DNA of 57,891 nt from Tolypothrix campylonemoides VB511288 (GCA_000828075.3 JXCB02000001.1:368859-426749), one strand, 5' to 3'; positions 8,242 through 17,884 are shown, numbered from the stretch's first letter. Translations and numbers: made by a program. The notes: generated by a model not told the origin, from the sequence alone.

Positions 8242-9048
8242 CTATTTCAACTCAAGGGTATACTCGCCGTAAAGAGCAATTTTTTCAAATCCCAATCTTT
8301 CATAACAGGATATTGCACCTGTATTGTCAGCTTTGACATTTAAACCAATATAATCCACGCTGTCTAATAAAGACTGGCACAATTTTGCACAAACCTTTGT
8401 TGCCAAACCTTGTTCACGAAAATCTGGGTGTGTTGTGACATTGCCTAGTGTTGCCACTTTATATTTAGGTGAATATACATGAACACCAGCCACACTCACC
8501 AATACCCCTGCTTGACGGACACCATAATAATGTCCTGTTTCCAGCATTCTTGGGTCAAACCAGTTTCCTGGATAGCTCACATGATACAGCGCCTTTAGCT
8601 CCTGCAAATCTGATTGAGACATCTGTTCTACAGAAGATGTATCTACTTTGTTTAAATATGAATTTAAATACAAGATATTCGATAAACCCATTTTGTTATA
8701 AATTCCATGAGATTGGATTTGGTAGTCTTTGGCAAAAATTTCTACTGTATTGCTATTTAAATGGGCATAGAATCGCTTTGGTAAGAGATGTGAAATCGAA
8801 TGCAGCAGTTGACTCATCTCTTCTCCAGAACCTTCAGTCAAACCTAGTAAAACAGGAAGTTCTGCACCAACGTACAACAGTACGATTTGGCGGATACTGT
8901 CACTATCCTGAAGCGCGTACCAGTTAGTATATGACCAAAAAAAATCATCTAAATCTCCAAGCTCATACAAATGCAAAAAAGGATGACGGCGCAGAAACGC
9001 TTCTATTTTGTCCTTTTCGTGGAGACAAACTGGCTTGATAAATTGCAT
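8242..9048 (-). CDS. GNAT-family N-acetyltransferase
   Basis: 268 residues. The C-terminal half (about 140-265) is a GNAT fold: VATLGNVTTHPDFREQGLAT is motif A with the acetyl-CoA loop (R/Q-x-x-G-x-A), and NVKADNTGAISCYERLGFEK is motif B. The N-terminal half (FLRRHPFLHLYELGDLDDFFW) is the extra domain of two-domain GNATs. It transfers an acetyl group to an unknown acceptor. Its start overlaps the 3' end of the upstream lysR gene by 46 bases on the same strand, implying one transcript. Confidence 0.85.
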   Translation of the reverse strand: MQFIKPVCLHEKDKIEAFLRRHPFLHLYELGDLDDFFWSYTNWYALQDSDSIRQIVLLYVGAELPVLLGLTEGSGEEMSQLLHSISHLLPKRFYAHLNSNTVEIFAKDYQIQSHGIYNKMGLSNILYLNSYLNKVDTSSVEQMSQSDLQELKALYHVSYPGNWFDPRMLETGHYYGVRQAGVLVSVAGVHVYSPKYKVATLGNVTTHPDFREQGLATKVCAKLCQSLLDSVDYIGLNVKADNTGAISCYERLGFEKIALYGEYTLELK

Positions 9049-9929
9049 ATGTTCGTAGTTGCTTGAGCGTACTTTTTGAGAGTTTCCAAAAACGCGAAGA
9101 CTGCTGGAGTGTGTAAAGCATCTGCCAAAATCGCTACAGCAATCACTCTTTCAAAGGGAACTGGCAAACTATATACCTGCACTTCTTTTGGAATAGGTTC
9201 AGCCGCTAGACGTGCTATAATACCAGCCCCCAATCCTTTTAAAACCATACTGACAATTGTTGAATCTTCTACAATAGAAGAATTAGTACACATCGGCAGT
9301 GCTTTAGCCTTAAGATGATTATGTAGTGCAAGACCACAGGGTAAACAAGGCAGCAAAACCAAGGGATAAGCGGCTATATCTTCCCATGTAATTTGGTCAG
9401 CAGGAATATTTGCCTTTGGAGGTAAGAGAACAACATATTCATCACGCAGCAGTTCCCAAGCCTCAAATTCTGCAGATGTTGGTAAATAAATAAACCCAAT
9501 ATCAGCTTGCCCATCACGAAGAGTTTGCTCAACTTCAATATGACCAAGTCGTTCCGCTATGCTGACAGTAATTTCAGGATAACGGGAACGAAAATCAGCA
9601 ATCACTTCTGGCAAAATGTGGGTTGCCACGCTACGAAAAGAAGCTATACGCACGCTTCCACCGTGTAAAGTTTTGTGCAAATCTGCTTCCTTTCGCATTG
9701 TTTCTATATTTTGCAGCGCCAAACGGGCATAAGGAACAATTTTTTCTCCTGCTGGTGTCAGTACTGCACCATGCCGACCTCTAACAAACAACTGTACGCC
9801 CAGTTCCTCTTCGAGTGTGGCGATCGCATGACTTACAGCTGGCTGAGACAAGTTCAATTCCAAGGCTGCTTCACTGAAGTTACCATTATCTGCCACTGCA
9901 ACGGCGGCTAGAAGCTGAGAAAGTTTCAT
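9003..9929 (-). CDS. LysR-family transcriptional regulator
   Basis: 308 residues. The N-terminal winged HTH (residues 1-60: MKLSQLLAAVAVADNGNFSE, then LNLSQPAVSHAIATLEEELG) is a standard LysR DNA-binding domain. The effector-binding domain (about 90-295) is periplasmic-binding-protein-like. LysR proteins usually control themselves and a neighbour in response to a small molecule. The GNAT gene downstream overlaps it by 46 bases and is the obvious target or partner. The 228-base upstream gap to 10158 would contain the operator; I could not pick out a clear T-N11-A site. Confidence 0.9.
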   Translation of the reverse strand: MKLSQLLAAVAVADNGNFSEAALELNLSQPAVSHAIATLEEELGVQLFVRGRHGAVLTPAGEKIVPYARLALQNIETMRKEADLHKTLHGGSVRIASFRSVATHILPEVIADFRSRYPEITVSIAERLGHIEVEQTLRDGQADIGFIYLPTSAEFEAWELLRDEYVVLLPPKANIPADQITWEDIAAYPLVLLPCLPCGLALHNHLKAKALPMCTNSSIVEDSTIVSMVLKGLGAGIIARLAAEPIPKEVQVYSLPVPFERVIAVAILADALHTPAVFAFLETLKKYAQATTNICNLSSQFVSTKRTK

Positions 9930-10157
9930 GGCAAATCCGGGAGTTCAATGTAGTATTTATTGTAATCTAACTGTCGCACCTTGAGAGTATGGGGAGTAGA
10001 GGGAGTATTTTCTTCCCTATCTTCCCCCACTTTTTTTCACCCCTACCCTCTTGTCATTTATAAATGCCATTTATAGAACGTATGCACGCCATGTTTTGAA
10101 TACCAACACAAGAGTTGTTACCGTCATGGTTGCAATACAAATATTAAGGCTGCTGTT

Positions 10158-10442
10158 ATGAAAGGTATCAATTTGAAGTCAGACAACTCCTGCATTGCTA
10201 TTAGTCAAAACGCACAAACAAAAGCGAACTGGCAAACCTCGTTCTCTTTCTCATGGCTGTATAAAGTTTGGCAAAAATTCATTAATGCGCTGACAAGTCC
10301 TGAAGAATTGCAAGTTTGGCAGAGACGCGATCGCTTTGGTAACACCTATTGGGAAGCTTACGATCAAAAGACAGGGGGATATTTCTGTTCTGGTTCTGAA
10401 GCTGATATCCTTGCATGGATTGAACAGCGTTATCGAGGATAG
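10158..10442 (+). CDS. Small conserved cyanobacterial hypothetical protein
   Basis: 94 residues. The N-terminus (about 1-50) is polar and poorly ordered. The C-terminal part (ELQVWQRRDRFGNTYWEAYD through ADILAWIEQRY) reads as a compact Trp/Tyr-rich domain of a type I recall as conserved in cyanobacteria, function unknown. An in-frame HIP1 octamer (gcgatcgc) is present. It precedes the GST-like gene by 74 bases on the same strand. Confidence 0.7.
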   Translation: MKGINLKSDNSCIAISQNAQTKANWQTSFSFSWLYKVWQKFINALTSPEELQVWQRRDRFGNTYWEAYDQKTGGYFCSGSEADILAWIEQRYRG

Positions 10443-10516
10443 AGGTTGCTGCAAAACATTTTGGCGATATTGTTTTCTATTCTGTGTAGTCACATTATTA
10501 ACATCACTAGACCTCT

Positions 10517-11176
10517 ATGACACAGCTTACTCTCATAATTGCCAATAAAAATTATTCATCTTGGTCGCTGCGTCCTTGGTTAGCAATGAAGCAATTCGGA
10601 TTGAATTTCAACGAAATTCGCATCCCTCTTGACACACCAGAGACATCCTCAAAAATTAGGCACTACTCACCATCAGAGAAAGTGCCTGTACTATTGCACG
10701 GCAATCTAACCGTATGGGATTCTCTTGCTATTTTCGAGTATCTAGCTGAAGAATTTTCCAATCTGCACTGGTTACCTGAAGATAAAGCCCCACGAACTGT
10801 AGCCCGTTCTATCATTGCTGAAATGCACTCAGGCTTTCAGAGTTTACGGCAAAATATGTCTATGAACTGCCGTGCTAGATTTCCTGGAAAGGGAATGACT
10901 CCGGAAGTCCAAAAAGATATTGACCGAATTACCGCAATCTGGAGAGAATGCCGTCAAAACTTTGGCACAGGTGGTGATATGTTGTTTGGCAAATTTACGA
11001 TCGCAGATGCGATGTATGCACCTGTTGTTTCCCGGTTTGTAACTTATGGTGTTCAACTAGATGCAGTTTGCAAAAAATATGCTGAAGCTGTCTTTGCATT
11101 ACCAGCAATGCAAGAGTGGCTAAACGCAGCCTCTAATGAGCAGGAAACTATCTCTAGTTATGAGCTTATTGTGTAA
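10517..11176 (+). CDS. Glutathione S-transferase-like protein
   Basis: 219 residues. The thioredoxin-fold N-terminus has NKNYSSWSLRPWLAMKQFGL with the catalytic-type Ser, and the cis-Pro region SEKVPVLLHGNLTVWDSLAI, where Glu/Asp-Ser contacts glutathione. The helical C-terminal domain spans about 85-210. It probably conjugates or reduces electrophiles with glutathione in the cytoplasm; substrate unknown. Start ATG 10517 is the only one in register with the first beta strand. Confidence 0.87.
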   Translation: MTQLTLIIANKNYSSWSLRPWLAMKQFGLNFNEIRIPLDTPETSSKIRHYSPSEKVPVLLHGNLTVWDSLAIFEYLAEEFSNLHWLPEDKAPRTVARSIIAEMHSGFQSLRQNMSMNCRARFPGKGMTPEVQKDIDRITAIWRECRQNFGTGGDMLFGKFTIADAMYAPVVSRFVTYGVQLDAVCKKYAEAVFALPAMQEWLNAASNEQETISSYELIV

Positions 11177-11239
11177 TTACCTACTCATCATAAGTTTGGG
11201 TGATTATACCATACTTCCCGCCCCGGCTTTCACTAACTC

Positions 11240-11318
11240 ATACCAAGTTGCGCTCAAAACCTCACCCCGCCCTTACAAGCACCCCTCTGGGAACTTCGGA
11301 GAGGGGCGGGGGTGAGGT
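11240..11318. repeat. Palindromic intergenic repeat (copy 1)
   Basis: Begins ataccaagttgcgctcaaaa, then cctcaccccg ... cggagaggggcgggggtgaggt. It shares its left arm and its inner cctcaccc / gggtgagg arms with the copy at 17885-17997. Confidence 0.6.
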
Positions 11319-11495
11319 CTTCTGTGCGCTTGCTACTCAAGCATTTCTTTACCCTGCCATAAATCCTTAATGTTTTCCTGAACGCAAAAGTAAAAAATAA
11401 ATGTAAGCTTAAACATAACAAGCTTTCTAAAATATGTAGCGTAACTAGCACCTGTGTTGTAATACAAAACGTTGAATAACACAAGGAATTGCATC

Positions 11496-11792
11496 ATGAG
11501 TACAATCAATTTTGTCAACGAGAATCAGGAAGTTGTAGCAGCATATGGTGCTAACTTGAGGCTAAAAGCTTTAGAAAACCGCATCCCCATTTACAAGATG
11601 CTGGCAAAACTGGCTAACTGCGGGGGTTCCGGTCAATGTGGCACTTGCATTGTGGAAATTGTTGAAGGGATGGAAAACCTTTCTTCCCGAACGGACGTAG
11701 AAAAGGTAATGCTCAAAAGAAAGCCCGAAACTTACCGCTTGGCGTGTCAGACTTCTGTCTATGGTCCTGTCAGCGTCAAAACCAAACCTTAG
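11496..11792 (+). CDS. [2Fe-2S] ferredoxin
   Basis: 98 residues from ATG 11496 (acaaggaattgcatc before it). An upstream in-frame start at 11472 exists but adds residues unlike the fold. The cluster ligands are C42-x5-C48-x2-C51 and C84. The x5 and x32 spacing is closer to adrenodoxin/Isc-type ferredoxins than to photosynthetic plant-type ferredoxin (x4/x2/x29). Beta-grasp fold, soluble electron carrier; partner unknown. It converges with the nuclease-domain gene, with a shared terminator between them. Confidence 0.88.
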   Translation: MSTINFVNENQEVVAAYGANLRLKALENRIPIYKMLAKLANCGGSGQCGTCIVEIVEGMENLSSRTDVEKVMLKRKPETYRLACQTSVYGPVSVKTKP

Positions 11793-11812
11793 TTTTGGTT
11801 AAATGTAAAGTC

Positions 11813-11849
11813 TACAGACGCGTACCTTCTGCAAAAGCACGCGTCTGTA
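11813..11849. terminator. Bidirectional terminator hairpin
   Basis: Perfect 11 bp stem tacagacgcgt / acgcgtctgta with a 15-base loop, between the convergent ferredoxin and nuclease-domain genes. The A-run after it on + is a T-run before it on the opposite strand, so it is not a perfect intrinsic terminator in either sense. It also resembles dispersed gtctgta-type palindromes. Confidence 0.5.
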
Positions 11850-11863
11850 AAAAGAGTGAATGA

Positions 11864-12325
11864 CTACTCAGCGCTAAATAAGAAAGAGATTAGCTTCTGG
11901 TGCGCTTCCTGTATTTGTTCTTCTATTTTTTCTTCACTAAGACGTGATAATCGCTCCTCGAAATCCCGTTTTTCCTGTTCTCGCTTTTCCCTCAAATGCT
12001 CAAGCCCCTTGCCAAGAGGGTGTTTCTCAATATCTGCTGGAACTTTGATACCTTGTTGTTCTAGTAATTCTTGGGCGACGTAAATTGGACTGTTCATATG
12101 CAACGCTAGGGCGATCGCATCACTAGGACGAGCATCAACTTCCCGCAGTTTGTCGCCGCTCTTGAGTGATACCACTGCGTAGTAAGTATCTTTTTTGAGT
12201 GTATCAATCCGTACTGATTCCAATTGTGTACCTACTGCTTCTAGAACTGTCGCCATAAATTTGTAGGTTAACGGTCTTACGGGCATCGCGACTAGTTCTG
12301 CGTCTGTTTTCTCTTTCACAACCAA
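11864..12325 (-). pseudogene. Bifunctional nuclease (BFN/DUF151) protein, N-terminally truncated
   Basis: 153 codons from a TTG; an ATG at about 12286 is also possible. RPLTYKFMATVLEAVG and VDARPSDAIALALHMNSPIY are the C-terminal two thirds of the BFN domain. A charged coiled-coil tail follows (LREKREQEKRDFEERLSRLS). The first 50-60 residues of the usual domain (MIEMxVxGI... to the IG motif) are missing. An in-frame stop lies 7 codons upstream of the TTG, and no other upstream frame restores them. BFN proteins are reported DNases/RNases in bacteria and plants; this one is probably a decayed or deleted allele. The C-terminal reading frame is intact, so it may still be expressed. Confidence 0.65.
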
Positions 12326-13047
12326 ATCACTACTGCTTTGATGCTGCTAAATAGTAGTGGGAGAAGCTGAGGAAAAGGTTACTTTTTTCTATTTATCCCT
12401 AACTAAACTAAATTTAGCTCACTAGGGACGCAAGGCATGGGCGTTAAATTTTTAATTTTACTCCAGATTACTTTTAAAGTTAACTTAACTTTATTTTTAT
12501 CTTCAGCAATTATAATCTTATATTCTTACATAAGTGATAACACGTAATCGTTATGATAAAACTAAAATTAATTTGACATTCGGTTTTATTAAAGTAATTT
12601 ATAAGTAATGCTATAGAGAGCAAGCTTATACTTCTCCTTAAAAGCCTAACTATAGTGCAATCTACCCGCTCAACAACATCAAAACCACATCATTAAATTA
12701 ATTAATAACCGTAAATAGCACAATGAATAACGTAGTAATATACACGTTGTGCCAGGGTATGAAAAAACAGTGGATTTTAAATGATCATGGTAAATTGAGC
12801 GTCTACACTTACATCTACCCTCGTCCAAATTTAGTAGAGAAATTTTAATAGCTAGTAGCAGCCTTCTCCTAGTGTCCCTAATGAAAATATGTCAATTTAA
12901 ATACATATGAAAAAATAGGGACTTGCTTTTGGCTGAGCGACAAGTAGCAGGCGGACGAGTCGAAATAGTTGTTCTTAACTGCATCCCTACTTTTTCGACT
13001 GAAACTATTCGTTTCGTTTTTATCTTTGGAGTAAATGAGGAGCTTCC
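12326..13047. other. Gap of about 720 bases upstream of the secreted nuclease gene
   Basis: AT-rich, no family-recognisable gene. A 41-codon frame at 12723-12848 (+) lacks a ribosome-binding site. The long leader before the nuclease start (gagg at 13037-13040) may hold regulatory sequence, but I see no defined site. Confidence 0.4.
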
Positions 13048-15819
13048 ATGCCCGCAATTAACCTGAACAGTCCTTATTCTCAAAATTTTGATTCGTTAGC
13101 CAATTCAGGCACCAATCCGTGGAATGACGACTCCACTATTTCTGGCTGGTACTCCAATAGGACTAGTTATACAGCAGGTACTGGATCAAGCAATACAGGA
13201 TCGCTTTACAGCTTTGGTAGTACTGGCAGCACAGAGCGAGCTTTGGGATCTGTGGCATCTGGCAGTACAAACACAATTTATTATGGAGCTCGTTTTGTTA
13301 ACAACACTTCTAACACGATTAACGGGCTTAACATCAGCTACACAGGTGAACAGTGGAGAAATGCTGGCAATACTAGCTCACAAATATTAGATTTTCAATA
13401 TCAAATTGGCGCAACCAGTTTAACTTCAGGTAACTGGCTTGACTTCAATGCACTAGACTTTACCAGTCCGATCGCCACAGCAACTCCTGGTGCCCTAAAT
13501 GGTAACGCAGCAGGAAACCGCACTGCTTTGTCTTCTACTTTGGGTGGTTTGAATGTTGCTCCTGGTCAAGAAATATGGCTGCGCTGGCAAGATGTAGACA
13601 ATTCTGGTGCTGATCACGGTTTGGGAATAGATGACTTCTCTATCTCTACTGTCGATGCTCCTCCTCCACCCCCTCCTCCTGCGGTTCGCATCCATGACAT
13701 CCAAGGAGCAGCGCATATCTCACCTTTAAATGGTCAGACGGTGAGTAACGTTCCTGGTATTGTCACAGCTACACGTTCCAACGGTTTTTACCTGCAAGAT
13801 CCTAACCCAGATACTAATGATGCTACCTCAGAGGGCATTTTTGTCTTCACCTCTTCTGCACCGATAGTCTCTATAGGAGACTCGGTTCAGGTTAGCGGTA
13901 CAGTGTCGGAATTCCGCCCTGGTGGTTCTGGTGGCATCAATAACCTAACCACCACTCAGATTACCAGCTCATCAATTGTCACCTTATCAAGTGGCAATGC
14001 TTTACCAACTGCCACCATTCTTGGCAATGGCGGACGAGCAATTCCCACGCAAGTGATTAGTAATGATGCTGCAAATGGGAATGTAGAAAATGCTGGTACG
14101 TTGTTTGACCCAGCGCAAGATGGTATCGACTTCTACGAAAGCGTGGAAGGAATGCGGGTACAAGTGAATAATGCTGTGGCGGTGGGACCAACCAGTGATA
14201 ATGGTGAAATCCCTGTGTTGGCAGACAACGGCGCAAACGCTAGCCTACGCACGGCTCGTGGCGGTATTGTGATTCAACCTGATGATTTTAACCCAGAACG
14301 AATCATCATTGATGATGCGATTATCACCAGTGAGCCACAGGTAAACGTCGGAGATACCTTTAACGGGGCAACTATTGGAGTGATTGACTACAGCTTCGGC
14401 AACTTCAAGCTGTTGAATACTCAACCTCTACCCAGCGTCACCTCTGGTAATTTGCAGCGAGAAGTTACCAACCTGACTCCCTCCGCTAACCAACTCACAG
14501 TTGCAACCTTCAACGTAGAAAACCTTGACCCTGGTGATGGGGCGACTAAGTTCAACAACCTCGCTAACCGAATTGTTAATAACCTAAAATCCCCAGACAT
14601 CATTAATCTGGAAGAAATTCAGGACAACAACGGACCAACAAATGACAGTGTCGTTGATGCAAGTCAAACCTTCCAGACATTAATTAATGCGATCGCATCT
14701 GCTGGCGGTCCCACCTATGAATTCCGCCAGATTAACCCTGTAGACGACACCAACGGCGGAGAACCTGGTGGTAATATCCGGGTAGGCTTCCTGTTCAATC
14801 CTGGTCGCGTACAGTTTGTTGACCGCCCCGGTGGCACTTCCACCTCCAGTACTACAGTCAACAATGTGGGTGGTGCTCCTGAGCCTTCTTTTAGTCCTGG
14901 TTTGATTGACCCTACCAACTCTGCCTTCAACAATAGTCGCAAGCCTTTAGTAGGTGAATTCATCTTCAACGGTCGAACCGTGTTTGTGGTAGGTAACCAC
15001 TTCAACTCCAAAGGTGGCGACCAACCCCTGTTTGGAGCGAATCAACCGCCAGCACTCAGCAGCGAGACGCAGCGCAACCAGCAAGCCACAGTGGTGAGAG
15101 ATTTTGTTCAAAGTATTTTGGCAATTGACCCCAATGCCAATGTGGTGGTAGCAGGTGATTTAAATGACTTTGAGTTTTCCAACCCCGTCAACAACTTGGA
15201 AAGCGCTGGACTGACGACCCTGATTGAAACGCTGCCTCAGAACGAGCGATACAGCTACGTTTTTGACGGCAACTCCCAAACACTGGATCATATTCTTGTT
15301 AGTAGCAATTTACGCACTAACCTAGATGGGTTTGATGCGGTTCATATCAACTCAGAGTTTGCTGTTCAAGACAGTGACCATGACCCCGTTGTGGCTCGGT
15401 TCAATCTACCAGCTAGCGTGATTAATGGCACATCTGGTCGCGACACTCTAGTTGGTACCTCTGACAATGACAGAATTATTGGCGGTGCAGGAGCTGATAC
15501 GCTCAGTGGTGGTCCTCGCAGCGACCAATTTGTTTATACCAATATCCGCGATCGCGGTGACACAATCAATGACTTTCAGGTAGCTAATGACAAACTAGTC
15601 TTCACCGAACTACTCGACAGCCTAGTTCCTGGAGGCTACAGCGGTACCGACGCCATTGCCGATGGCTATGTGAGAGTTGTACAGGGCAGCAGCTCCAACA
15701 ACTCCGGCGTGGAAATTGACTCCGATGCTTCGGCGGGCGGGGACATTTTCAGATCGTTCATCACTGTGAACGTGGCTGGTACAGGTAACCTTAATAGCCC
15801 CAGCAACTTTGTGTTCTAG
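13048..15819 (+). CDS. Secreted endonuclease/exonuclease/phosphatase-family nuclease with RTX-like tail
   Basis: 923 residues. Domains: N-terminal Ser/Asn-rich beta domain (1-200), a seven-proline linker near 202, an OB-like domain (about 210-330), an EEP-fold nuclease (about 485-790), and an RTX-like tail (792-923). The nuclease part has TFNVENL, Glu in NLEEIQD, GNHFNSK near 649, AGDLNDFE, and the terminal DSDHDPV near 775; these are the metal-binding and catalytic positions of the ExeM/NucH type. The tail has GTSGRDTL, GGAGADTLSGG and a Peptidase_M10_C-like end. No N-terminal signal is present; the tail instead indicates type I secretion. Likely role: extracellular DNA degradation or phosphate scavenging. 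Shine-Dalgarno gagg precedes ATG. Confidence 0.88.
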   Translation: MPAINLNSPYSQNFDSLANSGTNPWNDDSTISGWYSNRTSYTAGTGSSNTGSLYSFGSTGSTERALGSVASGSTNTIYYGARFVNNTSNTINGLNISYTGEQWRNAGNTSSQILDFQYQIGATSLTSGNWLDFNALDFTSPIATATPGALNGNAAGNRTALSSTLGGLNVAPGQEIWLRWQDVDNSGADHGLGIDDFSISTVDAPPPPPPPAVRIHDIQGAAHISPLNGQTVSNVPGIVTATRSNGFYLQDPNPDTNDATSEGIFVFTSSAPIVSIGDSVQVSGTVSEFRPGGSGGINNLTTTQITSSSIVTLSSGNALPTATILGNGGRAIPTQVISNDAANGNVENAGTLFDPAQDGIDFYESVEGMRVQVNNAVAVGPTSDNGEIPVLADNGANASLRTARGGIVIQPDDFNPERIIIDDAIITSEPQVNVGDTFNGATIGVIDYSFGNFKLLNTQPLPSVTSGNLQREVTNLTPSANQLTVATFNVENLDPGDGATKFNNLANRIVNNLKSPDIINLEEIQDNNGPTNDSVVDASQTFQTLINAIASAGGPTYEFRQINPVDDTNGGEPGGNIRVGFLFNPGRVQFVDRPGGTSTSSTTVNNVGGAPEPSFSPGLIDPTNSAFNNSRKPLVGEFIFNGRTVFVVGNHFNSKGGDQPLFGANQPPALSSETQRNQQATVVRDFVQSILAIDPNANVVVAGDLNDFEFSNPVNNLESAGLTTLIETLPQNERYSYVFDGNSQTLDHILVSSNLRTNLDGFDAVHINSEFAVQDSDHDPVVARFNLPASVINGTSGRDTLVGTSDNDRIIGGAGADTLSGGPRSDQFVYTNIRDRGDTINDFQVANDKLVFTELLDSLVPGGYSGTDAIADGYVRVVQGSSSNNSGVEIDSDASAGGDIFRSFITVNVAGTGNLNSPSNFVF

Positions 15820-15933
15820 GGCTGTTTTTAAGTTGCACTGCGCAAGCACTTCCCAGTAAACATCAGTAATAAAAGCTGGCATCTACCAATTTATTCACCG
15901 ATACGTTGTTAGACGCAACTCATGGAGTTCTGA

Positions 15934-16617
15934 ATGTCAGCGAAAACTTTGCTCAAGTCTTTAGTTAAACGCTCATCTCGAAAGGCTGTAGTATTAAGCT
16001 TATTCAGCTTAGGTAGTTTCACTATTACCTCTCCCTCTTTTGCTGCCAGTGTTAATCTAAGTAGTGGGGGCAGCAGAGGTGATGTTTCTGTAGTTGGAGG
16101 TCAAACCACACTAACCAACGCAACAGTAGGTGGTGGTGATGATGGCGGTACTAACTACAATGTTTCCGGCAATAACCCAGTTGTCTTACCGTTCCAGCTA
16201 GAAACTTTTCTCGGTGTTGCTCCAGGAACCTTGGGTACTGATGCTGCTGAAGGTTCTGCTATCAGGACGATTTTACCGAACGTTAGCGCTGGGGATGTTC
16301 TCAGCTTTAACTCGAACTTTTCAATCTTTGACAATTTCAACACTGACCGTGCCTTCGTGACAATTGTCAACTCAATGAATAACTTAGTCATTCCTTTGAC
16401 GACTGGAAGCTCTACTTTCAGCTATACCTTCTCAAGCGCTGACACATATACCGTTGGCGTTGGCGTTATCGATGTAAATGATGATATTGGCTCATCGCGA
16501 TTGCAAGTGAGCAACGCAAACCTACAGCCAGTTCCCGAACCCCTCACCATTCTGGGTTCACTTTCGGCTTTGGGATTTGGTTTAGGTATGCGGCGGCGGT
16601 TCCGCAAAAAAGCGTAA
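15934..16617 (+). CDS. PEP-CTERM sorted exported protein
   Basis: 227 residues. Basic N-terminus (KSLVKRSSRKAVV) and hydrophobic signal core ending near TSPSFAAS, a Gly/Asn/Thr-rich beta body, and a PEP-CTERM tail VPEPLTILGS, hydrophobic helix, then RRRFRKKA. The tail is expected to be cut by an exosortase/cyanosortase. Body contains SFTYTFSSADTYTVGVGVID, reminiscent of carbohydrate-binding beta sandwiches in other PEP-CTERM proteins, but I cannot assign a domain. It follows the secreted nuclease by 114 bases on the same strand, so both may be extracellular products of one region. A hairpin lies at 16712-16742. Confidence 0.85.
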   Translation: MSAKTLLKSLVKRSSRKAVVLSLFSLGSFTITSPSFAASVNLSSGGSRGDVSVVGGQTTLTNATVGGGDDGGTNYNVSGNNPVVLPFQLETFLGVAPGTLGTDAAEGSAIRTILPNVSAGDVLSFNSNFSIFDNFNTDRAFVTIVNSMNNLVIPLTTGSSTFSYTFSSADTYTVGVGVIDVNDDIGSSRLQVSNANLQPVPEPLTILGSLSALGFGLGMRRRFRKKA

Positions 16618-16711
16618 GTATTGCCCCTTGGGCGATCGCTCAAAATAGAAGCCCAGAGTTACAACTTATTCCTTGGCTTGTGGAACATCATCGTTCTATG
16701 GGTCTGGTCAA

Positions 16712-16742
16712 AGCCGTTCGTCAACGACACTGACGAACGGCT
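16712..16742 (+). terminator. Hairpin after PEP-CTERM gene
   Basis: Perfect 12 bp stem agccgttcgtca / tgacgaacggct with loop acgacac. No T-run follows, so it is either a weak terminator or a repeat-type palindrome. Confidence 0.5.
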
Positions 16743-16925
16743 CGGCTGCCTCGTAACATCTCTCAAGAAACACTCTTGAGGGAAGGAGAGAGAGAGTGAG
16801 GAAGTGAGGGAGGGAGAGAGGGAATTGTTTCTTTCATTCATAGCGGGTGGCGCGCCGCACGTGGGGTGCTTTTAAGAATCTCCGTGGCTTTAGCCCGGAG
16901 AGCACGTCAAAGCCAACCCAAAAAA

Positions 16926-17402
16926 CTATGGTTGCTCAATTTCCACTGGTTCTTGGTCAAATTGCCGCATCAACTCCAGCAGAGCTTCTTTATCTGGCTT
17001 CTGCCCATTTTTCATTAGTTCCGCTAAACCCTCAAAATACTTTTCGCGTTCCCCCGCAGGAGTAAACATAATCAGCAACTTCGCAGGCTTTGTTCCCCGG
17101 TTGGTAAATGCGTGAGGTGTAGCGCGAGGAACCAGTACAAACGCCCCTGGTTGACCTTGCACTTTTTGATGACCAACTAAAATTTCCACCTCTCCCTCCA
17201 GGACATAAAACATCTCTTCCATGTGGCGATGAATGTGCAGTCCCGGCGCAGTTCCCCCTGGCTGTATTAAGTTTTCAAACACACCCAAGTGACCGTGAGT
17301 GTCACTACCAACAGCTTTGAATGTCACCTCGCTATTGCCAATTGTTAGGTGATTGCCCTCTCCTGGCGCTAGTACAATTTCTTGAATGGGTAATGTCATC
17401 AC
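16926..17402 (-). CDS. Cupin-domain protein
   Basis: 158 residues, single beta-barrel cupin. Metal motif 1 is GLHIHRHMEEMFYVLEGEVE (H, H, E as G-x-H-x-H-x3-4-E), and motif 2 is PRATPHAFTNRG. Similar stand-alone cupins are dioxygenases, isomerases or sensors; the substrate cannot be deduced. C-terminal helix (KYFEGLAELMKNGQKPDKEA) resembles cupins that follow sugar or quercetinase-like folds. The stop of the coiled-coil gene upstream is only 8 bases from this start, so the two are likely co-transcribed. Confidence 0.85.
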   Translation of the reverse strand: MMTLPIQEIVLAPGEGNHLTIGNSEVTFKAVGSDTHGHLGVFENLIQPGGTAPGLHIHRHMEEMFYVLEGEVEILVGHQKVQGQPGAFVLVPRATPHAFTNRGTKPAKLLIMFTPAGEREKYFEGLAELMKNGQKPDKEALLELMRQFDQEPVEIEQP

Positions 17403-17410
17403 AATTCTCG

Positions 17411-17764
17411 CTAGCGTTTCTCCAATTTACCGACTCGCGCCTCTAACTGATTGACTTGCTGCTTGAGTTCTATTACCAGAGTAGCCAGTCTATCAAACAT
17501 CTGATCTCGTTGTTGCGGTGATACAGTTCTTCTAGAACCCGACGATGATGGCGGTGTCGCTGGTACACTAGAAGGTACCCGACCGCTTTGACCGAGCCGC
17601 GCCTCAATCTGGTTAACCCGCGCCTCCAAACGATTAAAGTCCGCTTCTAAGTTGTAGAAGCGTGATTCTACTGGCTGTTGAGATAAGACGGTGTTTGAAA
17701 AGACTCCGCCCCAAAACATAATTACTAAAAACAGGGCTAATGCTAGCAGCCCAATACGTTTCAT
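17411..17764 (-). CDS. Membrane-anchored coiled-coil protein, unknown function
   Basis: 117 residues. An N-terminal hydrophobic segment (residues 4-28) acts as signal or anchor. A heptad stretch follows (FYNLEADFNRLEARVNQIEA), then a Pro/Ser linker, and a second heptad stretch (LVIELKQQVNQLEARVGKLE). The architecture suggests a periplasmic oligomerising rod. I do not recognise a named family. The start follows a basic MKR and fits a signal anchor. It lies immediately upstream of the cupin gene. Confidence 0.7.
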   Translation of the reverse strand: MKRIGLLALALFLVIMFWGGVFSNTVLSQQPVESRFYNLEADFNRLEARVNQIEARLGQSGRVPSSVPATPPSSSGSRRTVSPQQRDQMFDRLATLVIELKQQVNQLEARVGKLEKR

Positions 17765-17884
17765 CGCTTTGCTCCAACAATGAGGTTAAGCGTAGGGTGC
17801 GTTAATACACTGTAACGCACCGCCATTACTTACGGCGTTACAGCAGTTACAGCACATAAACAGTAATGGCATAAAATATCACTA

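Noticed and set aside
11813-11849. Calling this a strong one-way terminator
   Set aside because: T-run is absent on the plus strand; kept as weak bidirectional hairpin.
12723-12848. 41-codon frame upstream of secreted nuclease
   Set aside because: No Shine-Dalgarno; composition unremarkable.
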